From contig JAGNDY010000013.1 in assembly GCA_018003655.1 (NCBI GenBank), positions 1 to 34,149 on the forward strand: a stretch of DNA of 34,149 bases, given 5' to 3'. How positions within the stretch are numbered: the first letter of the stretch is position 1; every line of letters begins with the position of its first letter. Origin of the DNA: Candidatus Nanopelagicales bacterium (GTDB lineage Bacteria > Actinomycetota > Actinomycetes > S36-B12 > UBA10799). Below the pieces are notes generated by a model. The model did not search any database, was not told where the DNA came from, and saw nothing but the letters and a program-made list of their open reading frames with translations. Of the stretch, positions 17,026-25,459 are shown in pieces. The position numbers and the translations under genes were made by a program.

Positions 17026-17847
17026 ATGACTAACCCCGCAGGCTCGAAGGCCTCGGACCGTCCAGAGCGGCCCACAATCGCGCAACTGCGTGAGGTATGT
17101 CAGCCGTCGACAATCACCGGCCGAAGTAACTCCGAGCATTGGGTCGGCGACCTGTATCACCGGCCGATTTCGCCGTATCTCACGCGTATCTTCTTGCGTG
17201 CGGGGTTCAGCGCGAATGGTGTGACAGCCGTCATGATCCTTATCGGCTGGGCGGCGGCGGCTAGCTTGCTCATTCCGGGACTAACGGGCGGTCTACTAGC
17301 CGCAATCCTGGGTCAGCTGCAGATGTTGATCGATTGCACCGACGGCGAGGTCGCCCGCTGGCGACGCTCCCAAAGCCCCACCGGAGTCTTTCTCGACAAA
17401 ATCGCGCACTACTCGACCGAGGCCTTCATCGCCATAGCGTTAGGCGTGCGAGCTGCTGGTGGTTTCGACACCAACAGTGGCTGGATCCTGCTCGGCGCGC
17501 TACTGGCCGTGGTACTGCTACTAAACAAATCCCTCAACGATTTCGTTCACGTTGCCCGCGCATATTCCGGGTTACCCAAACTGTCGGAGTCTGCGTCGAC
17601 CTCGGCGCCGCGCGCTGGGATTGTTGCAACGTTGCGTCGGTTGGCTGCGTACGTCCCGTTCTACAAGCTCTTCCACTCGATCGAGCTGACGCTGCTGGCC
17701 GCCGCCGCCGCAATCATCGACGCCTTCCTTGGGGACTTGACCGCAACCCGCATCCTGTTGGCGGCACTGCTGCCGCTAGCGACGCTGAGCACCATCGGGC
17801 ACTTTGTCGCGATCGTGACTAGTTCGCGTTTGCGGACACAAACATGA
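17026..17847 (+). CDS. CDP-alcohol phosphatidyltransferase family membrane protein
   Basis: An integral membrane enzyme of 273 residues with about five to six hydrophobic segments. The class signature is present except for its last residue: D103-x2-D106-G107-x2-A110-R111-x8-G120-x3-D124-x3-H128. The fourth aspartate, the usual catalytic base, is His here. Family members swap CMP of a CDP-linked lipid or polyol for an alcohol acceptor; the substrate cannot be told from sequence. Candidates are a phosphopolyol- or inositol-phosphate-linked lipid primer for the wall polymer made by the neighbouring genes. It overlaps the downstream glycosyltransferase by 4 bases (ATGA), so the two are translationally coupled. 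Confidence 0.82.
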   Translation: MTNPAGSKASDRPERPTIAQLREVCQPSTITGRSNSEHWVGDLYHRPISPYLTRIFLRAGFSANGVTAVMILIGWAAAASLLIPGLTGGLLAAILGQLQMLIDCTDGEVARWRRSQSPTGVFLDKIAHYSTEAFIAIALGVRAAGGFDTNSGWILLGALLAVVLLLNKSLNDFVHVARAYSGLPKLSESASTSAPRAGIVATLRRLAAYVPFYKLFHSIELTLLAAAAAIIDAFLGDLTATRILLAALLPLATLSTIGHFVAIVTSSRLRTQT

Positions 17848-18707
17848 TTGATGTTGGGATTGTCGTTCTGACAATGGGCAGCCGGCCCGACGAACTGCGC
17901 AGAGGGCTCGATTCGTTGCTCGCACAGACGGATGTCAGCGTCGACATCGTCTGCGTGGGCAACGGCTGGGAGCCAGCCGACCTGCCCGCGAAGGTGCGCC
18001 CGCTGCACCTGCCCGAGAACCTCGGTGCCTGCTCTGGTCGCAACGCCGGAGCAGCTGCCACCACGGGCGAGGTCCTCTTCTTCTTCGACGACGACGCCTG
18101 GCTGACCGATCCCACGTTCCTAAGTAAGGCGGTCGCGGCATTCCGCGCGTTTCCTGATCTGGGGATCCTGCAGCCGCGCGTCCACGATCCACTGTCCGAC
18201 GCGGATCCGAACCGGTGGATCCCACGAATCCGCAAAGGCGATCGGTTCGATTCGAGTTCCGCGTTCTCGGTGTGGGAGGGCGCCTTGCTGGTCCGCCGAA
18301 CGGTGTTTGACCAGATCGGCGGATTCCCCGACGAGTTGTTCTACTACCACGAGGGCATTGAACTCGCTTGGCGGTGCTGGGACGTTGGCTACCGCGTATG
18401 GTACGGAGCCAACCTAGAGGCTCACCACCCCGCCGCCGCCCCTACCCGCCACGAGATGTACTACCGAATGAACGCCCGCAATCGGGTGTGGATTGCCCGT
18501 AGGTCGCTGCCCCTGCCGCTCATTCCCGCCTACGTTGGAGTCTGGTCCGCGGCCGACCTTCTGCGGTTACGCGCCGACCGCGCCGCCCGCACTGCTTGGT
18601 TCGCGGGGTGGGCCGAAGGGTGGCGAGCGGACCCGGGCCAGCGACGACCACTGCGCTGGTCGACAGTCGCGCGGATGGCGCTTCGCGGACGACCGCCGGT
18701 CATTTAG
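17844..18707 (+). CDS. Glycosyltransferase family 2
   Basis: A 287-residue GT-A-fold enzyme. Features: the N-terminal nucleotide-binding strand VGIVVLTMGSRPDELRRGL, NLGACSGRNAG near residue 59, the metal-binding DDD at about 77-79 (FFFDDDAW), and FYYHEGIELAWRCW near 166, where the ED-type catalytic acid (Glu) is expected. It has no membrane segment and probably acts on a lipid-linked acceptor at the inner membrane face. Sugar specificity is unknown; rhamnosyl or galactosyl transfer are both possible given rmlABD nearby. The ATG overlaps the stop of the CDP-alcohol transferase gene. Its own TAG overlaps the stop of the convergent gene by 4 bases. Confidence 0.88.
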   Translation: MIDVGIVVLTMGSRPDELRRGLDSLLAQTDVSVDIVCVGNGWEPADLPAKVRPLHLPENLGACSGRNAGAAATTGEVLFFFDDDAWLTDPTFLSKAVAAFRAFPDLGILQPRVHDPLSDADPNRWIPRIRKGDRFDSSSAFSVWEGALLVRRTVFDQIGGFPDELFYYHEGIELAWRCWDVGYRVWYGANLEAHHPAAAPTRHEMYYRMNARNRVWIARRSLPLPLIPAYVGVWSAADLLRLRADRAARTAWFAGWAEGWRADPGQRRPLRWSTVARMALRGRPPVI

Positions 18708-20581
18708 ATCAGGCCACCAGCTGCGGAGTCGGCGGCCGCTGCGGGGTGGGAGTCTGCAGTTGCGTCGGATTCCACCATGACCTGGGAACGATCGTCTTGC
18801 GGTCGGTTGGTCAACCGCAGCGCCTCGGCATCCAGGACCGCGTAGTTCGCGACGCGATTGACAGGTCCGCGCGAGGATGCAAAGTCGGCCAGGCGCAACC
18901 CGTCGGATCCGAGGCTGACAGTGCGAAGCACTGATCCCCGATTCGCGGCACAATCAGCGGCTGTTCGTCCGAGCCAATCATCGGAGGACGGCACGACAAT
19001 CGTGCGGTAGGCGATCCCCTGCAGGAAGAAGCCCGGCAAGGAGATGGACTGCACCGGTCGGTCTGCTCCAACCAAGTAGGAGGATGCCCCGCCGTCGCCA
19101 TCCCGGTCGCCAAGCCACGAATCGGCGCAGACGAACATGGGCAACAGCTGGGCTGGCACCTCGCGCATGTTTTCCAATGCGAGGCGTGCCTCTTTCGCCG
19201 ACGTCAGAAGCACGGCCCAGGTGGGTTGCTTGGCCGGAGCTACGACGTGACACTGCCTGTCGGGCATCAGGATGGCGACGCATTCTTTCGCCCGAGCAAG
19301 GGCAGCCGCCTCAACATCAGCGTCATCGCCGCCCGCTGCCCGCCGGTACTCGCGGCGAATCCCGTATCTGATTTGGGTGATGGCGTACTCGTGCGGCAAC
19401 GGCTTGCGGGCAGGCTCAATGTCCATCAACCGCTGCCTGGTATCCAACGGATCCTGGCCGACGCCGATCATCATTCCGGCGATCCGTAGGTAGCGCAGTT
19501 GCGCAATGCCAGCACGCAGGACCGGTCCGAGCGGCCCGTCGAGGTCAGGCCCGCAAGACGCCCGCGGCCCATCAAGAATGCCGTCCCATTCGTCACTGAG
19601 GACGCTCATGAATCGACGCCCATGACCTTCGACGCCCTTGCCGACGATCGAGTCGGGTAGCTGGACATAGAGGCAATCGAGGTAGCCGCAATAGACGAAC
19701 TCGTGCCCGGAGCGCAGCGAGCGCATCCAGTGGTCAAAGTCCATGTTGTTGCGCATTTGTTCGTCGAATCCGGCCAGATCGCGAGCGGCCGCAAAACTCA
19801 TCAACACCTGATGCGGGATGAACGGCTGATCACCTCCAGCCGTCGAGATATTGACGTTGTCCGGAGACCGAGGCATGCGCTCGGCCTTCTTCTCACGCCA
19901 GCCTTCAGAGGTGCTGACCTGCAGTTGTCGACCAAAGGCTCCGGTCGCCTGTGGCTTGCGCCGCAGCGCGATCAGGCGCCGACGAATCGCATCTGCCAAC
20001 AGCACGTCATCAGCATCGAGGTAGACCAAGTACTGCCCCGACGCGGCCGCCAGACCAGCGTTGCGTGCGACGGAGGCGCCGGAATTGAGCGCGAGCTTCA
20101 GCAGCGTGAAGCGATCGTCATCGCCAATCGCCGCCAGCGCCGCTGCGACCGTCTGATCAGTTGAGCAGTCGTCAACGATCACACAGGTCAGGTTGGGGTA
20201 GCTCTGCCGCTGCACGCTCTCGATTGCCGTGGCAATGGTGTCCTGCGCGTTGTATGCGGGAATGATCACGCATACTCCAGCTGGACCGACAAACTCATCG
20301 AGTTCGGCATCAACGGCCACCGTGCGTGCCTTGGCGGCTGCTCGATTCTGTTCGGTGACCCGAGCGATTGCAGCGCGATGCTGACTCACCATCCGGCGAT
20401 CGGCGATCGCGAACCCGAGGATCACAACAGGAATAACGATGAGCAGCCACCATGACGGAAGCGCCATGGCCACCCCGAGAACTACCCCCATCAGAATCAG
20501 TACCAGCAATCCCACCCTCTGGAAGGTCCGCCGACTGGCCGCGAACTTGGCGCGCAGGTCGGAGGCGTTGTAGTCGCTCAT
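18704..20581 (-). CDS. Membrane-anchored family-2 glycosyltransferase with long C-terminal extension
   Basis: A 625-residue protein. Two hydrophobic segments at about 23-62 form an N-terminal hairpin, followed by a basic linker and a GT2 domain from about 100: VCVIIPAYNAQDTIATAIES split as VCVIIPAYNAQ and DTIATAIES, then VDDCSTDQT near 136, LDADDVLL near 194 (DxD), and DFDHWMRS near 280. The C-terminal 250 residues do not match a family I recognise; they are acidic and end with an Ala-rich, likely disordered tail. I chose ATG 20581; GTG 20584 and TTG 20587 directly upstream are in frame, with AGGA further upstream. It resembles teichoic/capsule-type glycosyltransferases that act on wall-polymer chains. 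It is divergent from the TagF-like gene. Confidence 0.85.
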   Translation of the reverse strand: MSDYNASDLRAKFAASRRTFQRVGLLVLILMGVVLGVAMALPSWWLLIVIPVVILGFAIADRRMVSQHRAAIARVTEQNRAAAKARTVAVDAELDEFVGPAGVCVIIPAYNAQDTIATAIESVQRQSYPNLTCVIVDDCSTDQTVAAALAAIGDDDRFTLLKLALNSGASVARNAGLAAASGQYLVYLDADDVLLADAIRRRLIALRRKPQATGAFGRQLQVSTSEGWREKKAERMPRSPDNVNISTAGGDQPFIPHQVLMSFAAARDLAGFDEQMRNNMDFDHWMRSLRSGHEFVYCGYLDCLYVQLPDSIVGKGVEGHGRRFMSVLSDEWDGILDGPRASCGPDLDGPLGPVLRAGIAQLRYLRIAGMMIGVGQDPLDTRQRLMDIEPARKPLPHEYAITQIRYGIRREYRRAAGGDDADVEAAALARAKECVAILMPDRQCHVVAPAKQPTWAVLLTSAKEARLALENMREVPAQLLPMFVCADSWLGDRDGDGGASSYLVGADRPVQSISLPGFFLQGIAYRTIVVPSSDDWLGRTAADCAANRGSVLRTVSLGSDGLRLADFASSRGPVNRVANYAVLDAEALRLTNRPQDDRSQVMVESDATADSHPAAAADSAAGGLI

Positions 20582-20732
20582 CACCAAGCCGTCCTGAGGG
20601 TTACGTGATCGGTTCGGGCATCCGCTGGCTCTTTACCGCCCGTCTGGGGAAATGACGGTCTCGTCTCCAGTCTGAGAGCGCTGATCCAGGGTCGCCAGAG
20701 TAGCACCGGCACGAGGGTGGGGAGGGGCAGTC
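20582..20732. other. Divergent intergenic region, presumed to carry two promoters
   Basis: About 150 bp between the membrane glycosyltransferase (minus) and the TagF-like gene (plus). I see no consensus promoter or clear inverted repeat. The plus-strand end has GGGGAGGGG as Shine-Dalgarno for GTG 20733. Confidence 0.4.
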
Positions 20733-22715
20733 GTGGCCGGGTTGGGTTCTTTGAAGATGCCGCTGCTGATCATTTTGGGCCTGGTTGGCGGTGGCTATAC
20801 TCGTGGCCAGATGAACCTCACGAAGATCGGCAACCGACTGCCGCGCCCTGTGCTGCTCGCCGTGCTCCTGCTTGCTCTCGCGGCACCAATGGCGTTCGTC
20901 GGCTGGCGGTTGGTGACCTTTATCCTTCTCACTGCTTCCGCGATTGCGAGCGCGCAGAGATCACCAGGTCAGGACCGGATCGACCAAATCCTTGAACTCG
21001 GTGGCCTCGGCTCCCCGGCCCTGACCGCTTTGCGGATGATCGTGCTCCTAGCGCTCGGCAGCGCCGTGTGGACTAACTCAGCGGTCGTCATTCCGTTCGT
21101 CTGTGCAGCGATATTGGTGACCCTGCTGATGGTTCCAGCACGCGTCGTCACCGATCGTCTTGAGGCGCGACTGGGGCGTACCGTTTTTACCCGAAACCTT
21201 GACGGCGTCGCCGTCGAACCACCAGCCGGTGTTGCTACTTACCTAGCCTCGGGAATCGGACTCGCCATCGCCGAACTCGTTCTGTTCTTGGCCGGTGCGC
21301 TGCTGACCGGCCAACTGTTGGTCGCCTGGTTGGTAGCAATTGTCGCCGTTGGACTACTCGCGTTCAGCGTGCTTGCGACCGCGGTCGTGACCAAGCGGAT
21401 CGGTGATCCCTACCGCGGTGCGGTGCTCGCGGCCACGCGCCGGACCCTGGCCAACCTTTCGCCCAAGGTCGCGTTGTACGTCGGGTCCGGGGATGCCAGC
21501 AACCTCTACCAAACGAGCATGTGGCTGTCGGCCCTCGAGCGGGTGCAGGAGCCAACAATCATCCTGATGCGCTCGCACAAGCAGTTCGCTGTGCTCGGGC
21601 CAACCTCTACCCCGGTGGTGTGCGTCCCCGTGGCTGCGGACTTCCTGTCGCTGGAACTGACAACTCTTCGAGCGGGGTTGTTCGTCGCCAACACCGGCGA
21701 CGTGATCCACCTCGTCCGAGAGCCGAGTCTGATGTCGGCTTTCATAGGCCATGGCGACAGCGACAAGAACTCCTCGGCAAATCCGTTCGCCAAGGTCTAC
21801 GACGAGATCTGGCTCGCCGGCGAAGCTGGCGCAGACAGGTATCGACGCGCAAACGTCGGTGTTCGTGACGACCAGTTCGTTTTCGTCGGACGCCCCCAGC
21901 TCGACGCCATTGACTCGGCCACCGGCCAGCTGGAACCCGGTGAGCCACCGACAGTTCTCTACGCGCCCACGTGGGAAGGATGGAATCTGGAACAGCAGTA
22001 CAGCTCCTTGCTGGGACAGGCCGTCAATTTTGTCCAGGCGGCCCTCGACTCACCGATGCCGCTTCGCCTGATCTACAAGCCGCACCCGTTCACCGGACGC
22101 CGGCTTGCCAACGCCCGGACGGCCCACCAACGAATCGTGTCCATGTTGGCCAAGGCGAACGCAGCGAACAAACTGCCCGCGGCCCCCAGCCAGGTCTTAC
22201 CCGCCAGTCAACGCCGCGAGCTGGACGGCTTGAGCGCAATCGCAGGCGACGAGTTGCTCGCTCGATTCAGCCGGGACTTCTGGCGGCGCACCGACCCACG
22301 GACCCACGTCGTGGTCGAGCACGGCGACGTGGGGCTTTACGACTGCTTCAATGCCGCTTCCTTCATGGCTGCCGACGTATCCAGCGTGCTGTCCGACTTC
22401 ATGGCGTCTGATAAGCCATTCGCTGTCTTCAACACGAGTTCGTTGCCCGATGACGTGTTCGTCGATCAGTTTCCGTCAGCCTCGGCAGGCACTGTCATCT
22501 CCGCTGACGGGAGCCACATCTCCGAGGTGATCGACGTCGTCACGGGAGCCGCACCGGACCGCCAGCGACGGATCCGCGCTGCCCAACATGAACTGCTACT
22601 CGGCCCACCACAGCCACCGGCGACGGAGAGATTCGCGAGCGCCGTCAGCGCGCTAGTCGATCGGGCCGAGGAGCGCCAGCGACCGCGCGCAACCGACGAC
22701 GGCGACTCAGTCTGA
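20733..22715 (+). CDS. TagB/TagF-like polyol-phosphate transferase with N-terminal membrane domain
   Basis: A 660-residue protein. Residues 1-225 contain about five to six hydrophobic segments (for example 8-20, 39-58, 60-72, 99-134 and 172-220). Residues 245-640 match the CDP-glycerol glycerophosphotransferase fold (PF04464-like): FIGHGDSDK with candidate catalytic His340, YAPTWEGWN at 410-418, KPHPFTG at 449-455 with His451, and ADVSSVLSDFM at 547-557. Canonical TagB/TagF are peripheral and lack such a membrane domain. It would add glycerol- or ribitol-phosphate units from a CDP donor to a lipid-linked chain. The start GTG 20733 is set by GGGAGGGG about 6 bases upstream. It overlaps the convergent paralogue by 9 bases at the 3' end. 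Confidence 0.82.
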   Translation: MAGLGSLKMPLLIILGLVGGGYTRGQMNLTKIGNRLPRPVLLAVLLLALAAPMAFVGWRLVTFILLTASAIASAQRSPGQDRIDQILELGGLGSPALTALRMIVLLALGSAVWTNSAVVIPFVCAAILVTLLMVPARVVTDRLEARLGRTVFTRNLDGVAVEPPAGVATYLASGIGLAIAELVLFLAGALLTGQLLVAWLVAIVAVGLLAFSVLATAVVTKRIGDPYRGAVLAATRRTLANLSPKVALYVGSGDASNLYQTSMWLSALERVQEPTIILMRSHKQFAVLGPTSTPVVCVPVAADFLSLELTTLRAGLFVANTGDVIHLVREPSLMSAFIGHGDSDKNSSANPFAKVYDEIWLAGEAGADRYRRANVGVRDDQFVFVGRPQLDAIDSATGQLEPGEPPTVLYAPTWEGWNLEQQYSSLLGQAVNFVQAALDSPMPLRLIYKPHPFTGRRLANARTAHQRIVSMLAKANAANKLPAAPSQVLPASQRRELDGLSAIAGDELLARFSRDFWRRTDPRTHVVVEHGDVGLYDCFNAASFMAADVSSVLSDFMASDKPFAVFNTSSLPDDVFVDQFPSASAGTVISADGSHISEVIDVVTGAAPDRQRRIRAAQHELLLGPPQPPATERFASAVSALVDRAEERQRPRATDDGDSV

Positions 22716-23972
22716 CGTTATGCCGTCTCGTCGAGCAACGGCGTGATCTCGTTGGGCTATGACTTGGCTGATCGCTTCGCGCCAGCGCTGCATCGCACTC
22801 GGCCCATCAAGGGCACCGAAGTAGTACGTGGCCAAGGAGTCGATCAACGCTAGCGACTCGGCGCTTTGTGCGTCCGCTAACGCGTCGGTGACGTGTGCTG
22901 CATTGGCTTGGGACAACAGCGTCAGCCTACCGGCGATTCCCCTCGGGTCGGCGTTGACATGGACGCCTACGGGTTGGGTGACCACCAGCGGCTTGCGCGT
23001 TGCCAACCAGTCGTACGCAACCGCGGAAATGTCCGCGACGCAGACGTCGGCAACACCAAGTTGCCAGCCGAAGTCGCTGCTCCGATCGTAGACGTGACCT
23101 GCGCTCGGGTTCTGCTGGTTCGCCCGCTGAATCATCGATTCGACCGTCTGTTGCGCCGCTGAAAACTTCGGGTCCTTCGAGCCGGTCAGTGGGTGTGGTC
23201 GGAATACCAACTGGTAGCGCTGGTCGGCGAGCAGCGCGGCAACCACGGCAACCCCGTGGGAACCAAGCGACCCATAGTTGTTGGCCGGTCGGTCGCCCTC
23301 CCAACTCGGCGCGTAGAGCACCACCGTCCGATCCGTTCGTCGAACAGTCCGATGCACGGTCGGCGCGGCGGAAGATCCTGCCGCCGCAGCGTCCAGCGCA
23401 GCGACCTGTGGGCGACCCACCTCGATGACCCTGGTTGTGACGTCGTAGTTGATCAGCCGATTCCGGATTCGATCGACCGCCGCCTGCCCGGAGACAAAGC
23501 AGTAGTCATAGGCCTTTAACTGGTTCGATGCCGAAATTCCGATCTTGTCCGATTCGCCGTGTCCGATGTAAACGTGCGCGACGTCCGGATGCCACAGCAT
23601 GGCGAAGTTGCGCAGGTTGTGGTTCACGTAGAAGACGACGCGTAGCGGTTGTGTCGACATCAGTGGGTCGATGTCGTGGTGGTTTGGGGCGTAGACCACC
23701 GGTACCGGGCAGTCAGTTTGCAGCGCCAGTGCGGTCTTGGCGCGACGAACAACGACGACAACACGGTGTTCCTGATCCAAGGAACGCAGCGACTCAAACC
23801 ATTGACGCAACTGGTAGAGGTGCGCCGGAGGATCGGCAAAATACACCGCGATCTGGAAAGTACCCGGTTCCAATCCGGCGACCGACCAGCCACCCGCTTG
23901 CTTTACCTGCCCGGCGGCGCGACGCTCCTGCAACCGCTGCCGCAGAGCCACCAGGTCTCGCTTGAGGCGCAC
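22707..23972 (-). CDS. TagB/TagF-like polyol-phosphate transferase, soluble form
   Basis: A 421-residue relative of the transferase encoded convergently, without membrane segments. Shared motifs: YIGHGESDK with His138, YAPSWEGDR at 220-227, FRPHPLTG at 257-264 with His260, and ADISAVAYDWL at 313-323. It would transfer a polyol-phosphate from CDP-ribitol or CDP-glycerol to an acceptor at the membrane; as the smaller form it could be the primer enzyme and the 660-residue protein the polymerase, or the reverse. The start GTG 23972 is 2 bases after the stop of the CDP-ribitol synthase-like gene, so both are in one operon. That coupling favours CDP-ribitol as donor. Its 3' end overlaps the TagF-like gene by 9 bases. 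Confidence 0.82.
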   Translation of the reverse strand: MRLKRDLVALRQRLQERRAAGQVKQAGGWSVAGLEPGTFQIAVYFADPPAHLYQLRQWFESLRSLDQEHRVVVVVRRAKTALALQTDCPVPVVYAPNHHDIDPLMSTQPLRVVFYVNHNLRNFAMLWHPDVAHVYIGHGESDKIGISASNQLKAYDYCFVSGQAAVDRIRNRLINYDVTTRVIEVGRPQVAALDAAAAGSSAAPTVHRTVRRTDRTVVLYAPSWEGDRPANNYGSLGSHGVAVVAALLADQRYQLVFRPHPLTGSKDPKFSAAQQTVESMIQRANQQNPSAGHVYDRSSDFGWQLGVADVCVADISAVAYDWLATRKPLVVTQPVGVHVNADPRGIAGRLTLLSQANAAHVTDALADAQSAESLALIDSLATYYFGALDGPSAMQRWREAISQVIAQRDHAVARRDGITSD

Positions 23973-23974
23973 CG

Positions 23975-25459
23975 CTAGCGGGTGCCTTCGTTGCTGGCGT
24001 CAACCGCATCCCGGCTCAATTCCGCTGGCGTCAGCGGATCGATGCGGCGTACGTCAATGGTGTGACCAGTCTGGTCGGCCAGCAGGACGTCAAGGGACGC
24101 AGCGGCGACAACCTCGCTTCCGAGCAGGCTGCCTGGGGGTTCTGCGCCGAACGCGTTCGTGCGCATCGGCGTGCCCGTTCGCTCCGGGTTGATGCAGTTC
24201 ACGCGCACGCGGGCCTCGGTCCATTCGTCCGCGAGCGCCTGGGTCAGGTTGACCACGGCGGCCTTGGCCGACGAGTACAAGCTGTACCCGGATCGACCTC
24301 GGGTGTAGGAACTTGAGGTGAACAACAGCAATGACCCGCCGGTCTTCGCCAGGTGAGGGTAGAACTGCTGAGCGATGAAGACCGGCGCTAGGTAGTTGAC
24401 CTCCGTTGAGTGGTAGATCGTCTCCTCGCTGGTATCCGAGAGTTCTCCCCGTGGCAGCACGCCAGCGGTGTTGACGACGTAGTCGACGCGACCGGTCTTC
24501 GCCAACACGGTGTCGCATGCGAGCTGAAGATCTTCCCGGCGTTCGACGTGCGTTTGCGTCGATGAACGAGAGAACGAGAAGACGTTGGCGCCGTAACCTC
24601 TCGCAAGTTCGGCGATGTCGGAACCAATCCCATATGAGCCACCGAAAACGACCAACGTCTTGCCGGCCATCGCGTCGCGATACTCCTGCGGCGTTCGAGG
24701 TGTCGGCCGATCGTGGCTGGACAGTTGAAACAACTTGTCGGCCATGAACACATCGATGGGCTCGGTGACCTTCATGTTCTGCTCGTCCCCGCGGACCACC
24801 GCGATCGGAACCTCTGGCAGGTAACGCAACACCACCGTGCAGTCGTCAGTCGCAACAAAGTCTGGGTCGACGGCCGCCTGTTCATACGCTCGGCGAATGA
24901 CCGAGAGCCGGAACGCCTGCGGTGTCTGGCCCCGACGCAAGAGGTGTCGCGGAAGCACGTCAGTGATCGTCTCCAACTCCCCCGCTGATGCATCGCCGGG
25001 AGACACCGGATCGACTTGAATGATCGTGTCTGCCGACGGGATCGCGGTGTCGACGGCCTCGTAGGTCTTGAGAGCGACAACAAGATCGCTGATGATGCGC
25101 TCGGAAAGAAGCGGCCGCACGGCATCGTGGAAGAGCACGTTGCACTCGGTATCACCAAGAGCCGCAATCGCTCGCTCGGTCGTGCCGTTGCGGGTCTGCG
25201 CACCTTCCAGAATGGTCGTCGCTTTGGGGTATGCACCGGAACCCACGATCTGGCGAATCTCGTCCAGGTACCCCGGAGCCATCATGATGATGATCTCGTC
25301 GATCAAGTCCGAATCCTCAAGCAAGGCGATCGTGTGCTCGACAATCGACCTACCGGCGACTTTGATCAACTGCTTGGGGATGTTCAGCCCTACTCGCGCG
25401 CCCACGCCACCAGCGAGGACCACTGCCACGTTTCTGAGTCGGGGCTCATCTGATGGCAT
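23975..25459 (-). CDS. Bifunctional cytidylyltransferase / short-chain dehydrogenase (CDP-ribitol synthase-like)
   Basis: A 494-residue fusion. Residues 1-245 are an IspD/TarI-type cytidylyltransferase: VVLAGGVGARVG at 13-24, IPKQL with the conserved Lys29, FHDAVRPL at 110-117, TPQAFR at 179-184 and MKVTEPID at 229-236. Residues 265-475 are a short-chain dehydrogenase: GGSYGIG (273-279) for NAD(P), NTAG (330-333), catalytic Ser in TSSSY and Tyr395-x3-Lys399. This pairing mirrors the Bcs1-type enzyme of Haemophilus and separate TarI/TarJ, which reduce ribulose-5-P and couple ribitol-5-P to CTP. Another polyol is possible. Its ATG shares the tetramer TGATG with the stop of the sulfotransferase-like gene upstream, so translation is coupled; the TagB-like gene follows 2 bases later. 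Confidence 0.88.
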   Translation of the reverse strand: MPSDEPRLRNVAVVLAGGVGARVGLNIPKQLIKVAGRSIVEHTIALLEDSDLIDEIIIMMAPGYLDEIRQIVGSGAYPKATTILEGAQTRNGTTERAIAALGDTECNVLFHDAVRPLLSERIISDLVVALKTYEAVDTAIPSADTIIQVDPVSPGDASAGELETITDVLPRHLLRRGQTPQAFRLSVIRRAYEQAAVDPDFVATDDCTVVLRYLPEVPIAVVRGDEQNMKVTEPIDVFMADKLFQLSSHDRPTPRTPQEYRDAMAGKTLVVFGGSYGIGSDIAELARGYGANVFSFSRSSTQTHVERREDLQLACDTVLAKTGRVDYVVNTAGVLPRGELSDTSEETIYHSTEVNYLAPVFIAQQFYPHLAKTGGSLLLFTSSSYTRGRSGYSLYSSAKAAVVNLTQALADEWTEARVRVNCINPERTGTPMRTNAFGAEPPGSLLGSEVVAAASLDVLLADQTGHTIDVRRIDPLTPAELSRDAVDASNEGTR

